NCBI GenBank assembly: GCA_903893625.1
Contig: CAITND010000159.1
Location: 1-40,416, forward strand
Direction of reading: 5' to 3'
Length of the DNA: 40,416 bases
Origin: an uncultured Oscillatoriales cyanobacterium
GTDB taxonomy: Bacteria > Cyanobacteriota > Cyanobacteriia > Cyanobacteriales > Microcoleaceae
Part shown: in pieces, positions 8,087 through 15,718 of the stretch
How the letters are laid out: the number at the start of each line of letters is the position of its first letter
Position numbering within the stretch: the stretch's first letter is position 1
Program-made: the position numbers and the translations under genes
Notes under the pieces: model-generated
Told to the model about the DNA's origin: nothing
The model's input: only the letters and a program-made list of their open reading frames with translations
The model's database searches: none

Positions 8087-8260
8087 AAAAATAGGGAAGG
8101 TATCTGATTGATCCTTCCCGTTTTCTGGTTTTTGATTGAGTTTGTTTCTCAGGGTTTGCCGTTGTTTTTTCAGTTGTCTCGCCCTGGCAGAACCGCCTTT
8201 TCCTTTAATATTTCTCCCTTGAGATCGGGGAGACTCCCAGCGTTTAAGTTGTTGTCCCAT
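8030..8260 (-). CDS. Small, very basic hypothetical protein
   Basis: A 76-aa frame whose first 50 residues are strongly basic (K/R-rich: RSQGRNIKGKGGSARAR...), as in RNA- or ribosome-binding peptides. The remainder is hydrophobic and of different character. Expression is supported by a near-consensus promoter (8297-8326) and AAGAG about 6 nt before ATG 8260. A terminator-like hairpin (8086-8119) lies inside the last third of the frame, so the real protein may be shorter, or the frame may have lost its original stop. The alternative is a roughly 200-nt non-coding RNA. Confidence 0.45.
   Translation of the reverse strand: MGQQLKRWESPRSQGRNIKGKGGSARARQLKKQRQTLRNKLNQKPENGKDQSDTFPIFLWGFPLNIRTDCGILLVL
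8086..8119 (-). terminator. Rho-independent terminator, probably bidirectional
   Basis: GGGAAGG (8094-8100) pairs with CCTTCCC (8113-8119) with a 12-nt loop. Read on the minus strand it is followed by TATTTTTTT, a classic U-tract. On the plus strand it is followed by GTTTT, so it may also serve the convergent plus-strand genes. Confidence 0.75.
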
Positions 8261-8296
8261 TTTTTGCTCTTATTGGTTTTGACGCTTGCTACTTTA

Positions 8297-8326
8297 ATCA
8301 TACACAACTTTTAGGGCAGGTGTCAA
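8297..8326 (-). promoter_or_regulatory. Sigma-70-type promoter for the 8.1-8.3 kb unit
   Basis: Reading the minus strand, TTGACA (8326-8321) and TATGAT (8302-8297) are separated by 18 nt. Transcription would start near 8290, about 30 nt before the ATG at 8260. This is the best consensus promoter I found in the window. Confidence 0.65.
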
Positions 8327-8361
8327 GTTACAACGAAAAATGAAGAACGAAGCAGTCGGAA

Positions 8362-9936
8362 TTAATATAATTTGGCTTCTACAAACGGTGTTAAAGCTGG
8401 AATTAAATATTGGGTTAATGTATAGGCATCAACCCCTAATTCCGTGCGTTCTAATGCTGCTTTAATACCCGCCTGGGAATGCCACCAAACGGCAGTATTA
8501 ACGATGGGTTCTATCGGTTTTTCTGCTAAAATTATCGGGGGTAAAAGTCCTGCTAATAATCCCGTTAACACATCACCACTTCCCCCTCGACCTAAAGCGG
8601 GGGTACTATTGGGATTAATCCAAACTTGATTCGGGGTAGCGATACAAGTTCTTGCACCTTTTAAGACGATAATTGCCCCGGTTAATTCGGCGGCTTGTTT
8701 GGCTAAAGTTATTTGATTTTTTTCTAATTCTATTAATTCAGGAAACAGCCGTTTAAATTCTCCTAAATGGGGAGTAATAATAGTGGGAGATTGACGAGAG
8801 GATAGGGTAAAAACAGGATTGAGTTTGGCTAAAATATTTAAGGCATCGGCATCTAAAATAAGCGGACAATTGGCAGTTAAAATTCTTTCTAAAATGGGTT
8901 GTGCTTCTGATGTTAATCCGGGGCCACAAGCAATGGTTTGATAGCGCCTTAAATCAATGTTTTCTGGAAGTTTAAAAATAGCTCCATTATCGGTTTCAGG
9001 ACAGCCGATAATTAAGGCTTCTGGTAATGCTGAACTAACCAAAGATTTAATAGAATTGGGAACAGCAATTGATAACATTCCTATCCCGCTTGCTCTGGCT
9101 CCTAATCCGGCTAAAATTGCTGCTCCTGTATATTGTTGGGAACCTGCTATAATTAATAAATGACCATTTTTATATTTGTGATGATTAGCAGGACGAGGTA
9201 AGGGTAAATTATTGATTGCTGTTGATGAAGTGATCCGATTTAGGAGAGGAGATTCCCCTAAAATTGCTGTAATATCCGTTAAGGGAATATCAAAATCAAT
9301 CAGTTCAGCTATGCCAATATAATCTAATCCTGGATCTTGTAAAAACGCTTGTTTCCATAAACCCAAACAGAGGGTAAAATTAGCGCGAATTGCTGTTTCT
9401 AATATTTCTCCGGTATCGGTATGAATTCCCGATGGTAAATCAATACTAACTACAAATTTATTCCCAGTGTTAATTGTATTAATAGTAGTGGCTATTTCTC
9501 CGGTTATAGGTCGTTCTAAACCAAATCCAAATAAACCATCTACTAAGACATCACAGGTTTGTAATTCTTCCAGATTAGAACTAATAGGAATTCCTAAACT
9601 AGCCGCATATTTAGCATGAGCTTCTGTTAATTCTTTTCGTCTTAAAAATGGACTATAAATGACAATAGAATAGTCTTGAAAATAGAGCTCTCTGGCGACA
9701 ACTAACGCATCGCCACCGTTATGTCCTGGCCCAACTAATATTCCGATTTTATTCTGGGGGGTTATTTGTTTTTCTAAGAATAAAGTCTGCAAGCGTTGGC
9801 TAATTTTCCCAGCGACTTTTTCCATTAACGCAGCAACAGGAATTCCCGCAGAAAAAATCCGATTTTCAATGTTTCGCATCTGTTCTGCGGTGACAACAAT
9901 TTGTTGAAGTTTTTCGGTTCTAAGTTGAGGATTCAT
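8362..9936 (-). CDS. nnrD: Bifunctional NAD(P)H-hydrate epimerase / ADP-dependent dehydratase
   Basis: A 524-aa fusion of normal length. The N-terminal YjeF_N domain (about 1-220; GILVGPGHNGGDALVVAREL) epimerises R- to S-NAD(P)HX. The C-terminal ribokinase-like domain (about 235-515; AGSQQYTGAAILAG, ACGPGL, ILDADALN and the ATP/ADP loop GRGGSGDVLTG) dehydrates S-NAD(P)HX back to NAD(P)H using ADP. This is cytoplasmic metabolite repair. It is transcribed alone, followed by AT-rich sequence. Confidence 0.95.
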   Translation of the reverse strand: MNPQLRTEKLQQIVVTAEQMRNIENRIFSAGIPVAALMEKVAGKISQRLQTLFLEKQITPQNKIGILVGPGHNGGDALVVARELYFQDYSIVIYSPFLRRKELTEAHAKYAASLGIPISSNLEELQTCDVLVDGLFGFGLERPITGEIATTINTINTGNKFVVSIDLPSGIHTDTGEILETAIRANFTLCLGLWKQAFLQDPGLDYIGIAELIDFDIPLTDITAILGESPLLNRITSSTAINNLPLPRPANHHKYKNGHLLIIAGSQQYTGAAILAGLGARASGIGMLSIAVPNSIKSLVSSALPEALIIGCPETDNGAIFKLPENIDLRRYQTIACGPGLTSEAQPILERILTANCPLILDADALNILAKLNPVFTLSSRQSPTIITPHLGEFKRLFPELIELEKNQITLAKQAAELTGAIIVLKGARTCIATPNQVWINPNSTPALGRGGSGDVLTGLLAGLLPPIILAEKPIEPIVNTAVWWHSQAGIKAALERTELGVDAYTLTQYLIPALTPFVEAKLY

Positions 9937-9979
9937 AACTTCATAAAATCTGTAATATCGTAATATTATAATATCGTAT

Positions 9980-9998
9980 GGGCGGGGTTTTCCCGCCC
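9980..9998. terminator. GC-rich hairpin between nnrD and the SPOR-like gene
   Basis: GGGCGGG pairs with CCCGCCC around a GTTTT loop, 4 nt past the stop of the minus-strand SPOR-like gene. The usual U-run is missing, so termination is likely but not certain. An ATATCGTA-type direct repeat flanks it at 9955-9978. Confidence 0.5.
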
Positions 9999-10002
9999 AA
10001 AA

Positions 10003-10971
10003 TTATCTCCCAAAATAGAGAGTAGCACGAGGTAATCCTGAACTTTTGAGGTAAGTTTCCCATTGTTGAGCTAACTGTTGATTGGCAAAGGGGCCAACAG
10101 CAACAAAAGGATTAGAAGGTGCTTGTTGCATCTGAACACTCTGGGAAGGAACACCCAAAGCTACAATATTTTGAGCCATAGCAACCAGTTGATTCCGTTG
10201 ACTGGGAATTAAGATAAAATAACCGTTAGTATTGCCTAATCCTAAATTAAAATTAGGCTGATTGGGTACAGGATTGGGAACAGTCGGAATACTGGCTAAA
10301 AAGGCTTGTAATTGTGCTGTACTGTTAATAATGGTCGAAGAAATCCCGGTTAAAGCTAACTTTTGTTGCAGTTTATTGGCATTAGACAGATTAACAAAAC
10401 TTCCCGCTTGAATGACCAATTGTCCTTGATGAGTTAAAGTTTCTGCATTGGGAGAAATTTGCCGAACTGCATTTAAAGAAGCCGTCGTTGGACTGACAAA
10501 AACTTGATACAATCCTAAATCCGTTGTCACCGGAATTTGACCCGATGGAATAGAAGTGGTAATCACTTTTACATCCGTTTGGTCAGGAGGAATAATTATT
10601 GGATTTACTGTCACCGGATTATTAAAATCTTCTCCGGTTTTAAAGTTAATAATTTCCCCTTGAATTCCTTGCTGTTTTAAGGCTTCAATCAGTTGTTGAG
10701 CTTCACTTTGATTAAAATAAATTCCCAGATCAATAATGCTACGATTATTATAGCGTTGCATCATCGCTCCCGGTTGAACTTGTTGCACCACTTCTAATAA
10801 TAAAGGACTCTCACCATTGACATAAACCCCATAGCGTTGTTCAGCTAAAACCGGGTCTGCTATCCATCCATATCCCCCCAATAGTATTAGGGTAGAAAAT
10901 AGGGAGATTTTCCCTAGAAATTTTGTAAACCCATTTGTTTTTTTCTGTATTACAATAGAATAGACTGACAT
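10003..10971 (-). CDS. Exported SPOR-like repeat protein
   Basis: A 322-aa protein with a long N-terminal signal (positive start, hydrophobic core at about residues 18-38, cleavage near VLAEQ). The mature part holds three related segments of about 70-80 residues with SPOR-like features, such as YGVYVNGES...Q.Q.LIEALKQQGI, LVIQAGSFVNLSNANKLQQKL and FVAVGPFANQQLAQQWETYL. SPOR domains bind denuded peptidoglycan, so a periplasmic wall-associated role is likely. The start has GGAGGA about 9 nt upstream. It is divergent from mnmA. Confidence 0.75.
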   Translation of the reverse strand: MSVYSIVIQKKTNGFTKFLGKISLFSTLILLGGYGWIADPVLAEQRYGVYVNGESPLLLEVVQQVQPGAMMQRYNNRSIIDLGIYFNQSEAQQLIEALKQQGIQGEIINFKTGEDFNNPVTVNPIIIPPDQTDVKVITTSIPSGQIPVTTDLGLYQVFVSPTTASLNAVRQISPNAETLTHQGQLVIQAGSFVNLSNANKLQQKLALTGISSTIINSTAQLQAFLASIPTVPNPVPNQPNFNLGLGNTNGYFILIPSQRNQLVAMAQNIVALGVPSQSVQMQQAPSNPFVAVGPFANQQLAQQWETYLKSSGLPRATLYFGR

Positions 10972-11106
10972 TTTAGTGTCCTCCCGTTTTGAGTAGGTTC
11001 GATTGATATTGGCAGGTTAGCCAGTAATTTTGATCAAAACTGGCAGATCAGTCAACATTAAAGTTAAGTGAGTTTATCGAAATTGGCAAGTTATTTTGAT
11101 GGGATC

Positions 11107-12195
11107 ATGAGCAAAGTTGTTGTCGGTCTTTCCGGTGGTGTCGATAGTTCCACAGCAGCCGCCCTGTTACAGCACCAAGGATATGAGGTGGTGGGGTTAA
11201 CCCTTTGGTTGATGAAGGGAAAAGGACAATGCTGTTCTGAAGGAATGGTGGATGCAGCCTACATTTGTGAACAATTAGGAATTCCTCATCATATTGTGGA
11301 TAGTCGAGAGTTATTTCAAACCTATATTATAGACTATCTTGTGGATGGATATAGTGCCGGAATTACACCGTTACCTTGTTCTCAATGTAACCGCGCTGTC
11401 AAATTTGGGCCGATGTTAAATTATGCCCGTGAACAGTTAGGAATTGATCGGATTGCAACGGGTCATTATGCTAGAATTGACTATGATAAAATAAGCGATC
11501 GCTATCAATTAAAACGAGCCGTAGACGGCAATAAAGATCAGTCTTATTTTTTATACGACTTAACTCAAGATTTACTCGCTGGCACTCTATTTCCCTTGGG
11601 AGAAGTGTTAAAAACCGAAACCCGTAAAATTGCCAATCAATATAACTTAAAAACTGCCGATAAACCGGAAAGTCAAGATTTATGTTTAGTGGAAGCTAAT
11701 GGTTCCATGCAAGCCTTTTTAGATAAATATATTACGGGTAAAAAAGGCGATATTGTCGATACAGAAGGGAAAGTTTTAGGACACCATGAAGGCATTCATC
11801 ATTATACCATTGGACAACGAAAAGGGTTAGGAATTGCTGCCCCCAATCCTTTGTATGTGGTGGGAATTGATGCGGGTCGAAATCAAGTGATTGTTGGGGA
11901 TAGAGAGAGTGCAGTCCAAACAGAATGTACGATTAAACGAGTTAATTGGGTGTCTATTTCCCAACCCAATACCCCCATTCGCGCTGAAGTGCAAATTCGC
12001 TATCGGTCTCAACCCCAACCCGTTACCGTTGTTCCCCTTAATCCTCCAAAAGCAGAAGAAATTGATCCAAAAATCGGTTCTGGCGTTAAACTGATTTTTG
12101 ATGAACCTATCTTTGGGATTACTCCGGGTCAAGCTGCGGTTTGGTATGATGGAGATTTAGTTTTAGGGGGAGGAATTATTGAGCAGCAAAAATAA
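11107..12195 (+). CDS. mnmA: tRNA-specific 2-thiouridylase
   Basis: A 362-aa ATP pyrophosphatase-family enzyme that 2-thiolates the wobble uridine of tRNA for Lys, Glu and Gln. The PP-loop SGGVDSS is at residues 9-15. C91 in PLPCSQC and the cysteine in KPESQDLCL are the expected catalytic pair, and a C-terminal beta-barrel carries [12 protein letters not shown]. The ATG at 11107 is chosen because the family begins just before the PP-loop; an in-frame GTG at 11068 would add 13 unconserved residues. A perfect palindrome follows the stop. Confidence 0.95.
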   Translation: MSKVVVGLSGGVDSSTAAALLQHQGYEVVGLTLWLMKGKGQCCSEGMVDAAYICEQLGIPHHIVDSRELFQTYIIDYLVDGYSAGITPLPCSQCNRAVKFGPMLNYAREQLGIDRIATGHYARIDYDKISDRYQLKRAVDGNKDQSYFLYDLTQDLLAGTLFPLGEVLKTETRKIANQYNLKTADKPESQDLCLVEANGSMQAFLDKYITGKKGDIVDTEGKVLGHHEGIHHYTIGQRKGLGIAAPNPLYVVGIDAGRNQVIVGDRESAVQTECTIKRVNWVSISQPNTPIRAEVQIRYRSQPQPVTVVPLNPPKAEEIDPKIGSGVKLIFDEPIFGITPGQAAVWYDGDLVLGGGIIEQQK

Positions 12196-12205
12196 GTTTC
12201 AGCTA

Positions 12206-12230
12206 AAGGGTTAAATTGAATTTAACCCTT
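12206..12230. terminator. Perfect palindrome after mnmA
   Basis: AAGGGTTAAATT and its exact complement are separated by one G, 11 nt after the mnmA stop. The stem is strong but is followed by GATAATG rather than a T-run. It is probably the mnmA 3' end. Confidence 0.5.
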
Positions 12231-12341
12231 GATAATGAGTTCAGACAATAAAATTACAGATTACAAATGGGGGCCTAATTGTGCTAAAAAATGCAGTAGT
12301 GCCGATCTTAATCCCCAACCACAAAGGAAAACAGAGGAACT

Positions 12342-13622
12342 GTGACCCAAACTTTAACCCCACCCACGACCATTCGTAATGTCCATCGCACGGTTCTCGA
12401 TAACGGAATTGTGTTACTTGTTACCGAAAATCCGGCTGCTGATATTATTGCAACTCGTCTATTTCTCCGAACTGGAAGTCGTTGGGAACCCCAGGAAAAA
12501 TCAGGACTCTCCCATCTGTTAGCAGCAGTATTAACTAAAGGAACAGACCAACTTTCCTCCCTAGAAATTGCTGAACAAATTGAATCCGTTGGAGCTAAAT
12601 TAAATGCAGACACCTCAACGGATTATTTTTTACTAAGTCTAAAAACCGTTGCTTCCGATTTTCAAGATATTTTAAGTTTAACGGGTCAATTATTACGTTC
12701 CCCCTCCTTTCCCCCCGAAGAAATTGAACTCGAACGTCGCATCACTATTCAGGGAATTCGGTCACAACGGGAACAACCCTTTTCCGTCGCCTTTGAACAA
12801 CTGCGACAACAGATGTATCAACATCATCCCTACGCCTTATCTACCCTGGGAACCGAAGCCAGCGTGTCCCAACTCAGCCGCGATGACCTCCAAGACTTCC
12901 ATCAAACCTATTTTCGTCCTGATAATTTAATTATCTCCATCGCCGGACGCATTACCCCAGAAGCAGCGACGGAACAAATTCAACGGGTATTTGGCGACTG
13001 GATAGCACCTCAAACCCCTTTACCCACATTATCCTTACCCACCTTAACCCCCTATCCCCAAAGTTCTATTACCCCCCAAGAAACCCAACAGTCCGTTGTT
13101 ATGTTGGGATATTTAACCAGTTCGGTCAACCATGAAGACTATTCGGCTTTAAAAGTCCTAAATACCTATTTGGGAAATGGGTTATCGAGTCGATTATTTG
13201 TGGAATTGCGGGAAAAACGGGGATTAGCCTATGATGTCTCTGCCTTTTTCCCTACTCGCCTCGACCAGTCTCAGTTTGTGGTGTATATGGGAACGGCGCC
13301 GGAAAATACAGACATTGCGATTGAGGGGTTACGCTCCGAAGTTGAACGTCTGGTTAATATTCCCCTAACCTCGGATGAGTTACAAGTGGCTAAAAATAAA
13401 CTGTTGGGTCAATATGCTTTAGGAAAACAGACCAACTCCCAACTGGCGCAAATCTATGGCTGGTACGAATGTTTAGGGTTAGGGATGGAATTTGATACGG
13501 AATTTCAGACTAATATTTCAGCCGTGACTTCAGAGGAAGCTTTGCGAGTCGCTAACCACTATTTTATTGAGCCTTATCTATCCGTCGTTGGCCCAGCAGC
13601 CTTTGTGGGTTCCCAGTCCTAG
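12342..13622 (+). CDS. M16 peptidase-like protein lacking the zinc motif
   Basis: A 426-aa single-ring-half member of the M16 (pitrilysin/processing peptidase) family. The N-terminal domain contains GSRWEPQEKSGLSHLL, but where active members have HxxEH it reads H58-L-L-A61-A62, so the catalytic Glu and second zinc His are missing. The C-terminal domain keeps EKRGLAYDVSAFF, typical of the substrate-binding subunit. Bacterial M16 proteins often work as heterodimers of an active and an inactive subunit; the active partner is usually adjacent but is absent here, mnmA being upstream. The GTG start is preceded closely by GAGGA. No signal peptide is seen. Confidence 0.85.
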   Translation: MTQTLTPPTTIRNVHRTVLDNGIVLLVTENPAADIIATRLFLRTGSRWEPQEKSGLSHLLAAVLTKGTDQLSSLEIAEQIESVGAKLNADTSTDYFLLSLKTVASDFQDILSLTGQLLRSPSFPPEEIELERRITIQGIRSQREQPFSVAFEQLRQQMYQHHPYALSTLGTEASVSQLSRDDLQDFHQTYFRPDNLIISIAGRITPEAATEQIQRVFGDWIAPQTPLPTLSLPTLTPYPQSSITPQETQQSVVMLGYLTSSVNHEDYSALKVLNTYLGNGLSSRLFVELREKRGLAYDVSAFFPTRLDQSQFVVYMGTAPENTDIAIEGLRSEVERLVNIPLTSDELQVAKNKLLGQYALGKQTNSQLAQIYGWYECLGLGMEFDTEFQTNISAVTSEEALRVANHYFIEPYLSVVGPAAFVGSQS

Positions 13623-13706
13623 GCGTTTTCTGGCTTTCAACTCCTACCTCTGACTGGTACAATGACCAGGCAGAAATCTTAAGGTTAAGGTGGGAGGAGG
13701 ATTTTT

Positions 13707-14372
13707 ATGCAACAACAGAATAATTACGGGTTTGGGTTCAAGGTTCACCGTTATTTATCGATAGCGTCCGTGTTCGTTATCGGGTTGAGTTTGGCCCCGT
13801 CAACAATTGCTCAAACCCCAAATCTCTCTCCGGTAAAAATTACCGTAGAAGTCAGTCGTCCGGTTTTGCAAATCGGGAGTCGGGGAAAGGAAGTTTCTGA
13901 ACTGCAAGCCACTCTGAAATTATTGGGATATTATAGTGGCGTCGTTGATGGGATTTATTCAGAACAGACCGCAACGGCCGTTTCTCAGTTTCAAACCGCC
14001 GCCGGGTTAACGGTTAATGGAATTACTGATAGTACAACCTGGAACCGTTTATTTCCTCCCGTGACTCCAACCGCTACATCGGTCACAAATAATAGCGTTT
14101 GTCAGCAAACCGTTGTCAGTAATTCTACGGATACAGCAACAGCAGCTACTACACCCGATAACCCTAGTTTTCCGATTTTGCATCTGGGAATGCAAGGAAT
14201 AGCGGTAACGGGGTTACAAGAACGTCTGAAAGCCAAAGGATTTCTCAAGGGAGGCGTCGATGGTGTATTTGGCCCAGAAACCCAATTAGCGGTTAAAGCC
14301 GCTCAAACAGAATATAAACTCAAATCCGATGGCGTTGTTGGCTCCGAAACCTGGATGGTTTTGTTACGTTGA
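13707..14372 (+). CDS. Exported peptidoglycan-binding protein with two PG_binding_1 domains
   Basis: A 221-aa secreted protein. The signal peptide spans about residues 1-36, with the hydrophobic core LSIASVFVIGLSLAPS and a cleavage site after IAQ. Two peptidoglycan-binding modules follow: about 54-110 (LQIGSRGKEVSELQATLKLL, AVSQFQTAAGL) and 153-220 (LHLGMQGIAVTGLQERLKAKG), joined by a Thr/Ser-rich linker. There is no catalytic domain, so it probably anchors or organises the periplasmic cell wall. A strong GGAGGAGG ribosome site lies upstream. The gene marks the left border of the accessory island. Confidence 0.9.
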   Translation: MQQQNNYGFGFKVHRYLSIASVFVIGLSLAPSTIAQTPNLSPVKITVEVSRPVLQIGSRGKEVSELQATLKLLGYYSGVVDGIYSEQTATAVSQFQTAAGLTVNGITDSTTWNRLFPPVTPTATSVTNNSVCQQTVVSNSTDTATAATTPDNPSFPILHLGMQGIAVTGLQERLKAKGFLKGGVDGVFGPETQLAVKAAQTEYKLKSDGVVGSETWMVLLR

Positions 14373-14383
14373 TATAAATCCTG

Positions 14384-14431
14384 TAGGGTGCGTAAGTGTG
14401 GATAGCACTTACCAACTGTGAAGTTTAGGGT
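14384..14431. repeat. Degenerate GTAGGGTGCGT-type dispersed repeat
   Basis: TGTAGGGTGCGTAAG followed by GCACTTACCAAC forms an imperfect hairpin, resembling the GTAGGGTGCGT...ACGCACC elements scattered in cyanobacterial genomes. A more degraded relative is at 15682-15718. The rest of 14373-14526 holds nothing I recognise. Confidence 0.4.
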
Positions 14432-14526
14432 GGATGTGAGGTGTAGCGAAGAAAGGGAGAAATTGTTTTTTCTTCCCTGTTAACATGGTGTGTAAACTGC
14501 TCTGACTTTGAGGTTAGCGTAGGAGC

Positions 14527-14556
14527 ATGAATAATAAAAAAGGTAGAAAAAAATGA
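14527..14556 (+). CDS. Nine-codon upstream ORF coupled to the AbrB-like gene
   Basis: ATG 14527 has a good TAGGAG site 2-3 nt upstream and encodes MNNKKGRKK. Its stop TGA (14554-14556) overlaps the start of the next gene as ATGA. The following gene has only a weak site of its own, so translational coupling through this leader peptide is plausible. Confidence 0.35.
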   Translation: MNNKKGRKK

Positions 14557-14879
14557 GATTAAGAGTCAATGAAAATGGTCTAGTCATTCCCCCATCTTTT
14601 TTGGCAGGTTTGGAGGAGGTTGAAATTAGGAGAGAAGGAGATGTAATTAGCATTGAAAAAGTCAATAAAAATTCCACTCAAGAAAGCATAGATATTTCTA
14701 TTGTACAAGGAGAAGTAGCTCAAAATTTGCTAGAAGAAAAGCTTAAAACAATTAAGGAGTCGAGGAAAAATACACCTGACAATCCAGCCAAAGTAGCTCT
14801 AGCGCAAAGGTTCAGGGAGTTCTGTCGAGAAATCCAAGAATTACACACAGATAATCCTTTATCTGAAGATGAGATCTGA
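14553..14879 (+). CDS. AbrB/MazE-like antitoxin, no intact toxin partner
   Basis: A 108-aa protein whose first 45 residues (MRLRVNENGLVIPPSFLAGL...EIRREGDVISIEKV) read as a swapped-hairpin AbrB-type DNA-binding fold, as in VapB/MazE antitoxins. The acidic, helical C-terminal part (about 60-108) would wrap a toxin. The expected toxin does not follow: after an overlapping ATG at 14879 the frame closes after only 22 codons. The toxin has probably been lost, or this is an orphan regulator. ATG 14553 overlaps the stop of a 9-codon leader ORF. Confidence 0.65.
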   Translation: MRLRVNENGLVIPPSFLAGLEEVEIRREGDVISIEKVNKNSTQESIDISIVQGEVAQNLLEEKLKTIKESRKNTPDNPAKVALAQRFREFCREIQELHTDNPLSEDEI

Positions 14880-14954
14880 TGTTAATAGCTCGATTTGCTA
14901 AATTAGATAATTTCGGGTATACTCAATACATAAAAATCATTTATTAAAATATTT

Positions 14955-15164
14955 ATGAAAACCAAAAAATTGACCGCCATAATTTACACCGAAGATGATA
15001 TGTACATAGCCGAGTGTCCAGAAGTAGGAACAGTTGACCAAGGCGCAACCATAGAAGAAGCGATCGCGAATCTCAAAGAAGCGACAAGACTCTATCTTGA
15101 AGAATGTCCTTTAATAGAAACAACCCCAAGATTAGTGACAACTATAGAAATTAGTTATGCCTAG
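14955..15164 (+). CDS. hicB: HicB-family antitoxin
   Basis: A 69-aa protein with the partial RNase H-like HicB fold: LTAIIYTEDDMYIAECPEVG, then the VDQGATIEEAIANLKEAT loop-helix. It lacks the C-terminal DNA-binding helix found in longer HicB forms. It would neutralise the HicA mRNA interferase encoded just downstream; the genes overlap by 8 nt, so they are translationally coupled. A HIP1 octamer (AGCGATCGCG) lies inside the gene. Confidence 0.88.
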   Translation: MKTKKLTAIIYTEDDMYIAECPEVGTVDQGATIEEAIANLKEATRLYLEECPLIETTPRLVTTIEISYA

Positions 15165-15384
15165 ACTCCCTAGAATATCGAGTAAAGAAGCAATTCGCAC
15201 TCTCAAACGTTTGGGTTTTTATGAAGCTAGGCAAACAGGGAGTCATGTCGTTCTCAAAAAAGCTTTGGCTGATGGAGAAATCGTTTGTGTCGTACCGCTA
15301 CATAACGAATTAAAAATTGGTACTCTTAGCGGTGTTTTGAAACAAGCTCAAGTAACAGCAGATGATTTTATTGCCAATTTATAA
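15157..15384 (+). CDS. hicA: HicA-family mRNA interferase toxin
   Basis: A 75-aa double-stranded-RNA-binding-fold toxin. The conserved order is ISSKEAIRTLKRLGF, then RQTGSHVVLKK, in which the SH histidine is the catalytic residue of HicA ribonucleases, then VPLHNELKIGTLSGVLKQA. It cleaves mRNA when not held by HicB. It starts within the end of hicB, giving the antitoxin-first order that some HicBA loci show. All key residues are present, so the pair is probably active. Confidence 0.9.
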   Translation: MPRLPRISSKEAIRTLKRLGFYEARQTGSHVVLKKALADGEIVCVVPLHNELKIGTLSGVLKQAQVTADDFIANL

Positions 15385-15402
15385 ACCTTATGGTGAGGTA
15401 GC

Positions 15403-15603
15403 TCATTCCCATTGCTGGAGTTCCTCTTCGGGTAGGGGTTCAAAGAATGCGTCCCCCAGTTTTCCGGTGAGGAGTCCAGGGATACGAGGTTGGGAGTTTT
15501 CAGGATTTAACCTTAAACGAAAATCCTGAATCATGTTATAAATTTCTGCCAGTTTATCTTCCGGGATATCTTGGAGTTCTTGCATGATTTGATCGATTAT
15601 CAT
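15403..15603 (-). CDS. Orphan DUF2281/VapB-like antitoxin
   Basis: A 66-aa protein of the form ELQDIPEDKLAEIYNMIQDF followed by PGLLTGKLGDAFFEPLPEEEL. The helical N-terminus and the GLL.GK...F..PLPEEE tail are typical of DUF2281-type antitoxins that accompany PIN toxins. No toxin gene lies next to it on this strand: upstream is hicA in convergent orientation and downstream the STAND gene. It may be a solitary antitoxin. AGGA lies upstream of the start. Confidence 0.65.
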   Translation of the reverse strand: MIIDQIMQELQDIPEDKLAEIYNMIQDFRLRLNPENSQPRIPGLLTGKLGDAFFEPLPEEELQQWE

Positions 15604-15681
15604 AAATCCTCCCAGGTTGAAAAAATATACAAAGCAAGTGCTAATTATTCATCTATAGAAATTATATAATAAGATAAAATA

Positions 15682-15718
15682 CTGTAGGGTACTCCATCGC
15701 AGCGCACGCACCAACAGT
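15682..15718. repeat. Degenerate GTAGGGT...ACGCACC dispersed repeat
   Basis: CTGTAGGGT at 15682 and GCACGCACCAACAG to 15717 form the two arms of an imperfect palindrome, outer CTGT/ACAG. It lies immediately 3' of the STAND gene on the minus strand. Confidence 0.4.

Noticed and set aside
11068-11106. Upstream GTG start for mnmA
   Set aside because: It adds 13 residues not seen in the family, whose proteins start just before the PP-loop.
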